Positions 8,985 to 18,500 of a stretch of 64,000 nt of DNA are shown here, in pieces (the stretch's first letter is position 1; every line of letters begins with the position of its first letter). The stretch is from Clostridia bacterium (GTDB taxonomy: Bacteria > Bacillota > Clostridia > TANB77 > CAG-508). The notes beneath the pieces were generated by a model that worked only from the letters and a program-made list of their open reading frames with translations, ran no database searches and was not told where the DNA came from. The stretch is from contig JAGBAJ010000015.1 in NCBI GenBank assembly GCA_017939755.1, positions 1 through 64,000 of the forward strand. The letters run 5' to 3'. The translations under genes and the position numbers were made by a program.

Positions 8985-9740
8985 ATGTTAGTAGTTGACA
9001 ATGTAAAAAAGAAATTTGTCAAAATAGATAAGAATAAAAAGAAAACAGAATTTTATGCTGATAATGGGATTTCATTTAAGGCAGAAGATGGAATGGTTTT
9101 GGGAATTTTAGGCCCTAATGGTGCCGGAAAAACTACTCTTTTAAGAATGGTAGGAGGAATTTTAGAGCCCACAAGTGGCACTATAAATTTTGATGGAAAA
9201 AATTATGAAAAAGACGAAATTGAAATTAAGAAGAATATCGCATATTTATCTGGAAATACAAAAATATATAATTCTATATCTTGTTATGAGCTTCTTAAAA
9301 TGTGTGGAAATATATATGGTGTAGATAAAAATAAAATTGAAAACAAAATCAAAGAAATATCTGCAAAGCTTAAGATGGACGAGTTTTTGCATAATAGAAT
9401 TGGAAGATTATCAACAGGTCAAACACAAAAAGTCAATATTGCAAGATGTCTTATTCATGATCCACAATATTACATTTTAGATGAAGCAACAAGTGGATTA
9501 GATATTATTTCTAGTCAAATTATTTTAGATTTTATAAAAGAGGAAAAGGCAAGAGGTAAAACTATTTTATATTCTACTCATTATATGGAAGAGGCAGAAA
9601 ATATTTGCGATTATGTTATAATGATTAATAAGGGAATTATTGTAAAGAGTGGAACTCCTGACGAAATAAAAAGAGCTACAAATACAACTAATTTAAGAGA
9701 TTCTTTCTTTTCAGTTTTAGGGGGTGCATCAAATGAATAA
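8985..9740 (+). CDS. ABC transporter ATP-binding protein (NatA-like, 251 aa)
   Basis: This is the ATPase of a two-gene exporter. Walker A is GPNGAGKTT (about residues 45-53), the signature is LSTGQTQKV (a Q-for-G variant common in this class), Walker B is YYILDEATSGLD, and the switch His lies in YSTHYMEEAE. Architecture and neighbour match NatA/NatB-type Na+ or drug exporters. ATG 8985 is preferred over ATG 8973 because GGAGGA at 8975-8980 can only serve the later start. Its end overlaps the permease gene by 8 bp, so the two are co-translated. The substrate cannot be read from sequence. Confidence 0.92.
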   Translation: MLVVDNVKKKFVKIDKNKKKTEFYADNGISFKAEDGMVLGILGPNGAGKTTLLRMVGGILEPTSGTINFDGKNYEKDEIEIKKNIAYLSGNTKIYNSISCYELLKMCGNIYGVDKNKIENKIKEISAKLKMDEFLHNRIGRLSTGQTQKVNIARCLIHDPQYYILDEATSGLDIISSQIILDFIKEEKARGKTILYSTHYMEEAENICDYVIMINKGIIVKSGTPDEIKRATNTTNLRDSFFSVLGGASNE

Positions 9741-10872
9741 TTTAAAAAATATTATATTTAAAGAGCTTAGAGAATTATTTAGGGATAAAAAATCTTTGGC
9801 AATGATGTTAATTGCACCACTTCTAATTCCTGCTATTATATTTGGTATGTCAGCAATATTTGAATCAACTGCTAATAAGTCTGTTTCAGAGTATAACAAA
9901 ATTGGTTTTAATTATGAACTTTCTGATGTTGAAAAAGCTATTGCTAAAGAGCTCCAAATTGAAGTTGTGGAAAAAAGTGAGGAAGAATTAAAATTAGATT
10001 ATGAAAATGGAGATATCTATTTATATGTCTTAAAAAACGGAAATAACTATGAGTTTAATGGAGACAATACGCAAAATACTAACTATGCTATTGGCCTTGC
10101 TAATACATTCTATTCTACATATAAAAATTATTTGCAAGCAGATTATCTGGTACAAAATAATATTAACCCAGACGATATTGTAAATATAATAACAGTAAGT
10201 GAGAATATTAGTGAAAAAGACAATTTCATGATTTCATATATTACTTCTTATGGTTTCTTATTTGTAATAATGGCGATTACAATGGCTGCAATTTATCCAG
10301 CTACAGATGCTATTGCAGGTGAAAAAGAGAGAGGAACTTTAGAGACATTATTAACTTTTCCAATTAGAAATAAGGATATAATTATAGGCAAATTTTTAAG
10401 TGTATCTTGTGCAGCTGCATTTACAGGAATTATTGGATTTATTTTTATGAATGCCTCATTATATTTTGCAAATGGTATGTTTGATATATATAAAGAGGTA
10501 ACCATTACATTATCTATGGGAACTATTATATACTCTGTAATAGCAATTATTGCATATTCGCTATTGATAAGTGGACTTGCAATTTCAATAGCTAGCAAAA
10601 CAAAGTCATATAAGGAAGCTCAAAGTGCACTAACGCCATTATCATTTTTAGCTATTTTTCCAGGAATGATAACATTCCTTGCTAATATAGAAACAACAAC
10701 ACTATTATCTGCAATTCCATTTATAAATATTACTTTGCTATTTGGTGATTGTGTTAAAGGTAATTTTAATTGGTTAAATATTGGAATTATGTTTGTATCA
10801 ACTATTATTTTTATTGCTATTGTTTTAAAAGTTATAATTAAACAATACAAATCTGAAAAAGTTTTATTTTAA
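9733..10872 (+). CDS. ABC-2 type permease (NatB-like, 379 aa)
   Basis: This is the membrane partner of the preceding ATPase. It has one N-terminal membrane helix (MMLIAPLLIPAIIFGM), an extracytoplasmic domain of about 130 residues, and then five or six hydrophobic helices in the C-terminal half. The conserved cytoplasmic loop AGEKERGTLETLLTFPI (after helix 2) is the hallmark of the ABC-2/NatB family and contacts the ATPase. ATG 9733 follows AGGGGG at 8-base spacing and overlaps the ATPase gene. A hairpin at 10890 lies just beyond its stop. Confidence 0.9.
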   Translation: MNNLKNIIFKELRELFRDKKSLAMMLIAPLLIPAIIFGMSAIFESTANKSVSEYNKIGFNYELSDVEKAIAKELQIEVVEKSEEELKLDYENGDIYLYVLKNGNNYEFNGDNTQNTNYAIGLANTFYSTYKNYLQADYLVQNNINPDDIVNIITVSENISEKDNFMISYITSYGFLFVIMAITMAAIYPATDAIAGEKERGTLETLLTFPIRNKDIIIGKFLSVSCAAAFTGIIGFIFMNASLYFANGMFDIYKEVTITLSMGTIIYSVIAIIAYSLLISGLAISIASKTKSYKEAQSALTPLSFLAIFPGMITFLANIETTTLLSAIPFINITLLFGDCVKGNFNWLNIGIMFVSTIIFIAIVLKVIIKQYKSEKVLF

Positions 10873-10889
10873 TATATAAAATATAAATT

Positions 10890-10921
10890 ACGCGGAAATT
10901 AGAGATTAATAATTTCCGCGT
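10890..10921. terminator. hairpin between convergent genes
   Basis: An 11-bp stem ACGCGGAAATT/AATTTCCGCGT separates the permease gene (plus) from the Mg2+ ATPase gene (minus). The flanks are A/T-rich but lack a long T run, so termination in both directions is likely but unproven. Confidence 0.6.
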
Positions 10922-10965
10922 ATATACGTGTTTTAAATTCAATGTAAGAGGAAAGTCTAATTTTT

Positions 10966-13581
10966 TTAAATCCATTCCCCAAATTTCTTTATATAGATTT
11001 TTTTTGCTACTAATGCAAATATACAATATAAAATTGGTACACCAAATATAATTGACATATATGGAAGTGGAATTGGTACTAAGCCAATAATTTTTCCAAG
11101 CCATGTAAAAGGTATCACAATTCCTACTATCATTAATGTAAATGATGATAGATAAACCCATTTGTTTGCATGACTTTCTATAAATGGTGTCTTTTGTGTT
11201 CGTATAATGTGCATACCTAAAAGGTTTGAAACAATGCTATATGTGAACCATATTGTTTGGAATAGTGCAACTTCTCTTAAGTTAAATGCAAACCACAAAA
11301 ATGCAAATACTAGTAAGTCAAATGCAGAGCTTAGTGGCCCCATGAATAACATAAAATTTTTAATTCCCTTTAGACTGAATTGTCGTGGTTTTCGTAAATA
11401 TTCTTTATCAACATTATCAAATGGAAGAGTTAATTGTCCAAAGTCATATAGAAGACCTTCTACTAATAATTGAATTGGCGTTTCTGGTAAAAATGGAAGC
11501 AAAACGCTTGCAATAATTACAGACATAACCTCTCCAAAATTGAAACTTGTTGCCATCTTTATATATTTCATTAGGTTTCCAAAAGTTTTTCTTCCTTCTG
11601 TTACACCCTCTAATAGCACATGCAAATCTTTCTCTAGCAATATAATGTCAGCTGACTCTTTAGCTATATCAACAGCGGTGTCAACAGAAATTCCAACGTC
11701 AGAATTTGTAAGCGATGGTGCATCATTTATTCCATCACCCATGTAGCCTACAACGTTTCCAGATTCCCTTAGAAGTCTAACAATTCTTGCTTTTTGAATA
11801 GGTGAAAGCTTTACAAATATATTATTTTTTCTTAACAATCTAATTACACCTTGGTCTTCAAGTTGTTCAATCTGGCTTCCTTCTATTATATTAGGTGAGT
11901 TTATTCCGACTTTTTTACATATACATTTTGTAACTTCTAGATTATCACCAGTTAAAACAATTACTCTTATTCCAGATTTGTTCAATTTCTCTATGGATGA
12001 TTTAGCAGATTCTTTTGGAGGATCAAGGAAACCTATAAATCCAAGTAGAACCATATCTTTTTCGTCGGATACATCAAAGATGGTTGTATCCCTTAATTCA
12101 TTTTTTTGACAAACTGCTATTACACGAAGTCCATCTTTATTAAGTTTTTTTGAAACTTGCCTAATAGTATCTTTTAATTGGTTTGTGATAGGCGAAACTT
12201 TTCCATGGTCATCTACCATAGTACATAATTCAAGAATTTCTTCAACTGCGCCTTTTGTTATCATCTGTCTTTTTGTTCCATCAGTCACGATTACGGATAA
12301 TCTTCTACGAGTAAAATCAAAAGGAATTTCATCTATCAATTTATATTTTTCAGTATATTGTGACATTTCATTTTCTAAAGCTCTATTAACAACAGCTTCG
12401 TCTATATTTCCACGTAATCCAGTTTGAAAGTATGAGTTTAAAAATGCATGTTTTAAAACTCGAGGATCCTCATTTCCATGAACATCTAAATATTTTTCAA
12501 GAACTATCTTATCTTCTGTTAGAGTTCCTGTTTTGTCTGTGCATAAAATGTTCATGCCACCAAAGCTCTCTATGGAATCTAGCTTTTTTACAATGGTTTT
12601 TTTCTTGGACATTTTTACTGCGCCTTTTGATAAACTAGATGATAAAATAACTGGAAGTAGTAGGGGCGTTATACAAATTGCTATAGCTACTGCAAATGTA
12701 AATGCTGTTACTGGTGCGTGTTTCCATACATTCAATATAAATACAATTGGTGTTAATACAAGCATAAATTTGATTAGTAGTTTGCTAATATCCTCAATTC
12801 CTCTTTGAAATGCGGATTTTTCTTTAGTGCTTGATAGCGTCTTTGCAATTTTTCCAAAGTAAGTTTGGTCGGCTGTTTTTATAACTGCACATTTTGCGGA
12901 TCCACTTATAACGTTTGTTCCCATAAAGCAAATTGTATCAAGATCAGATATACTGGTTATATCTTCTTGTGTTAAGTCTGTATGTGATAGTTTTCTTACA
13001 GCATCGGATTCTCCTGTAAGAGCAGACTGCCCAACATAAATATCCTTGGATTCGAGTATCCTTAAATCGGCAGGAATCATACTTCCAGCAGATAGCATAA
13101 CAATATCTCCAATTGTTACTTCTTTTATTGGAATTTGAGTTTCTGTTCCATCACGTATTACAGTGGTGGTTGTTGCTACAAGCTCTTTTAATTTTTCTGC
13201 AGCTCTGTTTGAGCGAAATTCTTCAAAAAATTCTAGAAGTGTACTAGCGGATACTAAAATTAAAATAACTATAATATTTGCGTAGCTTGGCTTTTCAGAT
13301 AAGTATACATCCGTATAAAATAAAACGGCAACAATTCCAAGTAAAATACAATTAAATGGACTTAATAAACTTTCTAAAAAGTAGTTATACCAACGCTTGG
13401 GTTTTGCACTTTTTATTTCGTTTTGCCCATACTGCAATATTTTTTCTTCAGCTTCAGCGGTAGATAAACCATCTAACTGTATATTATATTCTTTTATAAA
13501 GTCCTCTTTTGAAAGAGTAGCTTGCTTTCCATACATTTTTTTTGCTGTATTTTCATCTTTATTTTTCTTTTGCTCTTGCAT
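10966..13581 (-). CDS. mgtA: magnesium-translocating P-type ATPase (871 aa)
   Basis: P3B-type ATPase of the plasma membrane that imports Mg2+. Visible parts are an N-terminal cation-ATPase domain, actuator loop with SALTGES, phosphorylation site ILCTDKTGTLTED (Asp is phosphorylated), nucleotide-binding region with TKGAVEEIL, and the hinge GYMGDGINDAPSLTNSDVGIS. The M4 segment (FAVAIAICITPLLLPVILSS) lacks the PEGLP of Ca2+ pumps and fits the MgtA/MgtB pattern, as does NFGEVMSVIIASVLLPFLP in M5. The start at 13581 is used because GGAG at 13591-13594 is 9 bases upstream; the longer in-frame starts overlap that site. No room exists upstream (about 100 bp) for an M-box riboswitch. Confidence 0.92.
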   Translation of the reverse strand: MQEQKKNKDENTAKKMYGKQATLSKEDFIKEYNIQLDGLSTAEAEEKILQYGQNEIKSAKPKRWYNYFLESLLSPFNCILLGIVAVLFYTDVYLSEKPSYANIIVILILVSASTLLEFFEEFRSNRAAEKLKELVATTTTVIRDGTETQIPIKEVTIGDIVMLSAGSMIPADLRILESKDIYVGQSALTGESDAVRKLSHTDLTQEDITSISDLDTICFMGTNVISGSAKCAVIKTADQTYFGKIAKTLSSTKEKSAFQRGIEDISKLLIKFMLVLTPIVFILNVWKHAPVTAFTFAVAIAICITPLLLPVILSSSLSKGAVKMSKKKTIVKKLDSIESFGGMNILCTDKTGTLTEDKIVLEKYLDVHGNEDPRVLKHAFLNSYFQTGLRGNIDEAVVNRALENEMSQYTEKYKLIDEIPFDFTRRRLSVIVTDGTKRQMITKGAVEEILELCTMVDDHGKVSPITNQLKDTIRQVSKKLNKDGLRVIAVCQKNELRDTTIFDVSDEKDMVLLGFIGFLDPPKESAKSSIEKLNKSGIRVIVLTGDNLEVTKCICKKVGINSPNIIEGSQIEQLEDQGVIRLLRKNNIFVKLSPIQKARIVRLLRESGNVVGYMGDGINDAPSLTNSDVGISVDTAVDIAKESADIILLEKDLHVLLEGVTEGRKTFGNLMKYIKMATSFNFGEVMSVIIASVLLPFLPETPIQLLVEGLLYDFGQLTLPFDNVDKEYLRKPRQFSLKGIKNFMLFMGPLSSAFDLLVFAFLWFAFNLREVALFQTIWFTYSIVSNLLGMHIIRTQKTPFIESHANKWVYLSSFTLMIVGIVIPFTWLGKIIGLVPIPLPYMSIIFGVPILYCIFALVAKKIYIKKFGEWI

Positions 13582-13711
13582 ATAAATCATCTCCAAGAAG
13601 AGTATACCACTAATTTACAAAATAAAATCAAAAAGTTATATTTTTTTGGAATAATTTTATTTTACAAATGAAATACCATGATATATAATGCAAAAAAATA
13701 AGGAGGTACAA

Positions 13712-14668
13712 ATGAATACTTTAAAGAAAATATCTATAATAGCTATATTAATAGCTGTAATTGTAAGTTTTACAGGATGTGGAAATGAAAAAGAAAATTC
13801 AAAAGATAATGAAAGTAATGCAGTTGGGCAAGAGCATGTAAAAAGCCAGGCTAGATCTGACCATGAAAAAAATCCATTAGCTACTATGATTGTAGAGTAT
13901 GTGAATGATAATGGAGAAACTAAACAGGGGAAAATTGTAATGGAATTATTTGCAAATGAAGCTCCTGAAACTGTTTCTAATTTTGTTAATTTGGCTCAAA
14001 ATGGATTTTACAATGGGTCAACATTCCATCGTATAGTTGAAAATTTTATGATTCAAGGTGGAGGGAAAACTGATACTAGAGGCGAATCTTCAGGTACAAG
14101 TAATCCTAATGAAGCATCAGCATCTACAAATGAATCAGTTTGCGTTAGTGATATTGATAAGTCAGTAGAAGTTGGGAGCAAAAGCGATTACTCTTATTCT
14201 ATAAAAGGTGAGTTCGCTAAAAATGGTGTTGATAATGGTTTGAAGTTTGGGGCAGGAACAGTTGCTATGGCTAGAGCTGACTATAGTTATTTTGGAATGG
14301 CTGAAGAAGGATATAATAGTGCTTCATCTCAATTTTTTATTACAAATACAGATGATAAATCAGTTTGTGATAGTTTGCAAGATTTATATGCTATTTTTGG
14401 AAGAGTCACAGAGGGATATGATGTTGTTCTTGAAATTTCAAGAGTAAAGGTTAAAATGAATGAAAGTGGAACAGAAAATTCAACACCTGAAGTTGCTCCA
14501 GTAATAAAGAGCATTACAATAGATACATTTGGTGAGGAGTATGGTATACCACAGCTAATAAATGCTGATGAAGTTATGAAGAAAGTTCAAGAAGCATATA
14601 CAAAAATAATGACAGAGTACTATGAAGGTAGCTCTAATCAAGAAGATAATGGTCAGAGCGAAGAATAG
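13712..14668 (+). CDS. cyclophilin-type peptidyl-prolyl isomerase lipoprotein (318 aa)
   Basis: A lipoprotein signal (MNTLKKISIIAILIAVIVSF, then TGC with the lipid-modified Cys near residue 23) anchors the protein outside the membrane, where it would help fold secreted proteins. The cyclophilin core runs from about residue 60: APETVSNFVNLAQNGFYNG, then FHRIVENFMIQGG (active-site Arg in FHRI and the FMIQGG strand), ASSQFFITNTD and YAIFGRVTEGYDVV. A Ser/Asn-rich insertion (about 125-165) interrupts the core, common in clostridial members. The C-terminus is acidic and flexible. ATG 13712 follows AAGGAGG at ideal spacing. Confidence 0.93.
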   Translation: MNTLKKISIIAILIAVIVSFTGCGNEKENSKDNESNAVGQEHVKSQARSDHEKNPLATMIVEYVNDNGETKQGKIVMELFANEAPETVSNFVNLAQNGFYNGSTFHRIVENFMIQGGGKTDTRGESSGTSNPNEASASTNESVCVSDIDKSVEVGSKSDYSYSIKGEFAKNGVDNGLKFGAGTVAMARADYSYFGMAEEGYNSASSQFFITNTDDKSVCDSLQDLYAIFGRVTEGYDVVLEISRVKVKMNESGTENSTPEVAPVIKSITIDTFGEEYGIPQLINADEVMKKVQEAYTKIMTEYYEGSSNQEDNGQSEE

Positions 14669-14724
14669 TTGTAAGAAGCCCGTAAAATGCAAATCATATT
14701 AATGGTATCTTTGCATTGTAATAT

Positions 14725-14753
14725 TTGAAAATTATGTAAATCTATGATATAAT
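14725..14753 (+). promoter_or_regulatory. sigma-A type promoter
   Basis: TTGAAA (14725-14730), 17-bp spacer, TATAAT (14748-14753), 31 bp before the gene at 14784. Confidence 0.75.
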
Positions 14754-14783
14754 GTACTCATCATACATGAAAGGGGGGCTTAG

Positions 14784-15128
14784 ATGCTCCGAAACACTTA
14801 CTTAAAAATTTTGGCGCGTAATACCGCCGAAAAGTTTGGAATCGAAGCTGCATATCTTGGGGAAAAGGAGTTTCAACTATTTTTCAGAAATGAGAAAATT
14901 GAGCAAATTTTTGAAACAGCTGCAGTGTTTATTCAAGAAACTCGGTGTGCTGCAGTGAAATTCAGCGTCTGCGATATCAATGTTGTTTATCGTAGAGGCA
15001 CAAGGCTCGAGGAAGTCATGGAGAATTGGTATATTGATTTCCTTAGTATGCAGATTGTTCCATCCGTTATATCTTATGAATATGACGGAAAGCCCTTTTT
15101 GCAATTTTTGCGTGACATAAAAATGTGA
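14784..15128 (+). CDS. 114-aa protein of unknown function with unusually high G+C
   Basis: I do not recognise the family. The product starts MLRNTYLKILARNTAEKFGI and appears to be a small soluble alpha/beta protein with two Cys (CAAVKFSVC). It has a consensus promoter, a GGGGGG-containing ribosome binding site and a strong terminator of its own, so it is a monocistronic unit. Its base composition (roughly 40% G+C by eye) and codons such as CTC, GCG, ACC, GCC and CGT stand out from neighbours at about 30%. This suggests recent transfer or strong expression selection. Confidence 0.75.
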   Translation: MLRNTYLKILARNTAEKFGIEAAYLGEKEFQLFFRNEKIEQIFETAAVFIQETRCAAVKFSVCDINVVYRRGTRLEEVMENWYIDFLSMQIVPSVISYEYDGKPFLQFLRDIKM

Positions 15129-15134
15129 TAAGGG

Positions 15135-15164
15135 AACCCTCGTTAAGTCGAGGGTTATTTTTTT
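15135..15164 (+). terminator. strong terminator after the 114-aa gene
   Basis: AACCCTCG / CGAGGGTT stem with a TTAAGT loop, then ATTTTTTTT. Confidence 0.92.
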
Positions 15165-15206
15165 ATATAATAGGAAAGTTCTACTTTCCTATTATATAAA
15201 AAAATA
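15156..15206. repeat. perfect 24-bp-arm palindrome of the 'cattaggaaagt' family
   Basis: Arms 15156-15179 and 15183-15206 are exact reverse complements around a 3-base loop, with core TAGGAAAGT/ACTTTCCTA and A/T-rich outer ends. It begins inside the T tract of the preceding terminator. Related copies lie after terminators at 33318, 48632 and (half) 62570. Confidence 0.85.
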
Positions 15207-15242
15207 CATTGCACACAGATTTTCTTTGAAAATTTGGCGCAC

Positions 15243-15309
15243 GAACAATCATACGCGGGCTGAGCTCTATATTAAATAATTTGGGATGATAATAAGCCCG
15301 CTATTGTTC
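15243..15309. repeat. imperfect palindrome upstream of the Ca2+-type ATPase
   Basis: Outer arms GAACAAT (15243) and ATTGTTC (ends 15309) enclose inner arms GCGGGCT and AGCCCGC, with a loop of about 33 bases. The outer arms resemble the GAACAAAT/ATTTGTTC repeats at 46455, 48750 and 60860. The rest of the 15165-15406 gap shows no gene. Confidence 0.6.
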
Positions 15310-15406
15310 TATAATCTGGATAATCACATATTGATTGTAAATTTATATGTAATATTTTCTATTAAGTTCACATATATTTATATAAATGAACGAAGGAGGA
15401 TAAGCT

Positions 15407-18046
15407 ATGTGGCATACTTTAGAGCTTACAGATTTGGTTAGAAAGCTGCAATCAAATTTGTTATATGGGATTACCGAAGATGAGGCAAAAGAGCGAGTTT
15501 TAAAATATGGAAAGAATAAGATTGAGGATAAAAATAAAGAGAATATTTTTATAAAATTTATAAAACAGTTTAAAGATGCAATGATTATTATTTTAATAGT
15601 CTCGGCAATAATTTCTGCTATAGTTACAATGCTCAATGGAAGTAATGATTATTTGGATTCTATTATTATAGTAACTATTGTTGTGGTAAACGCCATTATG
15701 GGAACAATTCAAGAGGCTAAGGCAGAAAAGTCCATTGAGGCATTAAAACAAATGGCATCTCCAATTGCTAAGGTAAAAAGAGCTGGCAATATCATTAATG
15801 TTCCAAGTGAAGAAATTGCAATTGGAGACTTTATAATTTTAGAAGCAGGGAATTATGTACCAGCTGATTGTAGAATAATAAAATCATTTAATTTGAAAAT
15901 TGAAGAATCTAGTTTAACGGGTGAAACAATTCCAATTTTAAAGGATGAAAATGTAAAATTATCAAGCGATTGTAACACTGGAGATATGCTTAATATGGCA
16001 TTTGCAACCACAGTGGTTACGAATGGATCTGGAGAAGCGATTGTTGTAGAAACTGGAATGAATACAAAAGTTGGAAAAATTGCGAAAATGATTATTGATA
16101 ATGAATCGCCAGAAACTCCAATTCAAAAGAAACTTGGTCAAGTTGGTAAAACTCTTGGTATCGGTTGTTTAGTTATTTGCGCAATTATTTTTATAATAGG
16201 TATTTTAAAGAAGATTCCTGCACTAGAAATGTTTATGACTTCTGTAGGACTTGCAGTGGCTGCTATACCAGAAGGTCTTCCTGCAATTGTTACGATTGTT
16301 CTATCTATTGGTGTTACAAAGCTAGCAAAACATAATGCAATAATTAGGAAAATTCCAGCTGTAGAAACGTTGGGAAGTAGTAGTGTAATTTGTACAGATA
16401 AAACAGGAACACTTACAAAAAATGAGATGAGTGTTGTTCAATATGAAGATTGTAATGCAAATCCATCTAATTTCGTTTTAGAGCTTGCAACAATGTGTAC
16501 AAGTGTTCAAATTCAAAACAACGGAAAAATTTTAGGAGACCCAACAGAGATAGCAATAGTTGAAAAAGCAAACCTGCTTAATAAAAACAGAAATGAACTT
16601 TATGAAAAATACCCGAAGGTTAATGAAATTCCTTTCGATTCAAACAGAAAGTTGATGACTACAATTCATAAAGTAGGGGGCAAGTATCGTGTTATAACAA
16701 AAGGGGCTCCAGATATTTTATTAGAAAGGTGCACAAAATTTTACAGTGATGGTAATATTTCGGGCTTAAATTATTTAAAGAGAAATAGCTTAAAAAGTAG
16801 AAATGAAAATATGGCAGATAAAGCTTTAAGAGTAATCGCAGTTGCTTACATAGATTTAGACATTTTACCTAAAAGTATGGATGATAAATTTATAGAAAAT
16901 AATTTAATATTTGTTGGTTTTATAGGAATGATTGATCCTCCAAGGGAAGGTGTTAAATACTCAATAAAGCAGTGCAAAGAAGCAGGAATAAAAATTGCAA
17001 TGATTACTGGAGACCATATTGCAACAGCTAGAGCTATTGCGAGTGACTTAGGAATATTAAGAAAAAATGATATTTGTATTACAGGAAAAGAGCTTGATCA
17101 AATTTCGCAAAGGGATTTAGAAAAGAATATAATGAAATATTCAGTGTTCGCACGAGTTACTCCAGAGCATAAAGTAAGAATTGTAAAGGCTTTTCAATCA
17201 ACAGGGGCGGTTGTAGCAATGACTGGTGATGGGGTAAATGATGCTCCAGCACTAAAAAATGCTGACATTGGAATTTCTATGGGATTAAATGGAACTGATG
17301 TTGCTAAAAATGCTTCAGATATGGTTTTAGCGGATGATAATTTTTCTACTATTGTTGAGGCTATTAAATATGGTAGAAATATATTTGATAATATAAAAAA
17401 AGCAGTTCATTTCTTAATTGCGACTAATATAGGAGAAATCGCTACAATATTTTTTGGTTTAATTTTAGGATTTAAGAGCCCTCTGACTGCTATTCAGCTG
17501 TTATGGATAAATTTGGTAACAGATTCTTTCCCTGCCATTGCATTAGGATTAGACCCAGCAGAGCATAATATTATGAAAAAGAAACCTAGAAGCTCTAAAA
17601 AATCGCTTTTTGCGGATGGATTATGGACAAAAATAATTTCGGAAGGTATAATGATGGGTGCTTTAACATTGGTTGCGTTTAATATTGGATATAATAAATT
17701 CGGATTAGATGTTGCACGAACTATGGCATTTGTTACATTAGGCTTGCTAGAGCTGATTCATGTTTATAGTGTTAGAACAGAAGAGTCAATTTGGAAGTCA
17801 AATATTTTTTCTAATAAGTATCTAATTGGGGCTTTTATATTAGGATTTATTATGCAAGTCCTAGTAGTTGTTATACCATCTTTTACAAAAATATTTGAAT
17901 TAACACCTCTTAATTTTACTCAGTGGACATATATATTTATAATTTCTATATCTTCACTTGTAATAATGGAAATTCAAAAGCTAGTAAATAGAGCAAGCTT
18001 ACCAAAGAATCTCCCACAAAGGTTACTAAATCAACCAGTAGAATAA
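15407..18046 (+). CDS. Ca2+-type P2 P-type ATPase (879 aa)
   Basis: Cation pump of the P2A family, most likely exporting Ca2+. The N-terminal domain (LYGITEDEAKERVLKYG) is followed by the actuator loop ESSLTGET. M4 carries AAIPEGLPAIV, whose PEGLP is the Ca2+-binding motif. Further on are ICTDKTGTLTKNEM (phosphorylated Asp), KGAPDILLERC and MTGDGVNDAPALKNADIGI. The M5/M6 segment TNIGEIATIF and LLWINLVTDSFPAIALGLDP supplies the remaining ligands (N, T, D). Length is normal for bacterial members. AAGGAGGA lies 6 bases before ATG 15407. It is transcribed alone. Confidence 0.93.
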   Translation: MWHTLELTDLVRKLQSNLLYGITEDEAKERVLKYGKNKIEDKNKENIFIKFIKQFKDAMIIILIVSAIISAIVTMLNGSNDYLDSIIIVTIVVVNAIMGTIQEAKAEKSIEALKQMASPIAKVKRAGNIINVPSEEIAIGDFIILEAGNYVPADCRIIKSFNLKIEESSLTGETIPILKDENVKLSSDCNTGDMLNMAFATTVVTNGSGEAIVVETGMNTKVGKIAKMIIDNESPETPIQKKLGQVGKTLGIGCLVICAIIFIIGILKKIPALEMFMTSVGLAVAAIPEGLPAIVTIVLSIGVTKLAKHNAIIRKIPAVETLGSSSVICTDKTGTLTKNEMSVVQYEDCNANPSNFVLELATMCTSVQIQNNGKILGDPTEIAIVEKANLLNKNRNELYEKYPKVNEIPFDSNRKLMTTIHKVGGKYRVITKGAPDILLERCTKFYSDGNISGLNYLKRNSLKSRNENMADKALRVIAVAYIDLDILPKSMDDKFIENNLIFVGFIGMIDPPREGVKYSIKQCKEAGIKIAMITGDHIATARAIASDLGILRKNDICITGKELDQISQRDLEKNIMKYSVFARVTPEHKVRIVKAFQSTGAVVAMTGDGVNDAPALKNADIGISMGLNGTDVAKNASDMVLADDNFSTIVEAIKYGRNIFDNIKKAVHFLIATNIGEIATIFFGLILGFKSPLTAIQLLWINLVTDSFPAIALGLDPAEHNIMKKKPRSSKKSLFADGLWTKIISEGIMMGALTLVAFNIGYNKFGLDVARTMAFVTLGLLELIHVYSVRTEESIWKSNIFSNKYLIGAFILGFIMQVLVVVIPSFTKIFELTPLNFTQWTYIFIISISSLVIMEIQKLVNRASLPKNLPQRLLNQPVE

Positions 18047-18161
18047 AATTTTAGTAATTTAAGTTAGACTTTAAATTTTTGTTAATCTAAGAAACTAGTA
18101 TACAAAGGAACAAGCGTGGCACGATAAAAATCTAAAACATTAGAATATATTAATTGTACTA

Positions 18162-18395
18162 CTATTGCTCCTTTATATGCTCTGCTTTATATTCCATAAT
18201 TGCATTTTCTTTAACAGCTGTAATTAGCTTATCTATAATTTCAGTAGGTACCTCAGCATGTTCAGTAAGTACTTTTTTTATTATTTCAATTTGAGATTGA
18301 TTATCTATATATTTTTCATTGTGCTTTAATTTTTTTACAGCTTGTTCGTTTACTTCTTTATTGATTTTTTCTTTTGCTTTCTTCAAAATTGACAT
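18162..18395 (-). CDS. small helical protein (77 aa), unknown
   Basis: Begins MSILKKAKEKINKEVNEQ and is charged and helical throughout, with no membrane segment or known motif. The start at 18395 has GGAGGT upstream on the minus strand at good spacing; a longer in-frame start at 18437 would place that site inside the gene. The product is probably soluble. No function is proposed. Confidence 0.65.
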   Translation of the reverse strand: MSILKKAKEKINKEVNEQAVKKLKHNEKYIDNQSQIEIIKKVLTEHAEVPTEIIDKLITAVKENAIMEYKAEHIKEQ

Positions 18396-18500
18396 ATAGA
18401 ATGTACCTCCAGTAATATTTAAGTTACATTCTATCAATAGGTAATTCTTGTGTCAAGTAAATATTTATAAAGTAAATAATTACCTTAAAACGATGTTACC

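Noticed and set aside
10890-10921. Hairpin as a LexA- or Fur-type operator
   Set aside because: It lies between convergent gene ends, not at a promoter, so a terminator role is more likely.
13582-13711. M-box (Mg2+) riboswitch before the Mg2+ ATPase
   Set aside because: Only about 100 bp separates it from the divergent cyclophilin gene, and no conserved M-box helices are visible.
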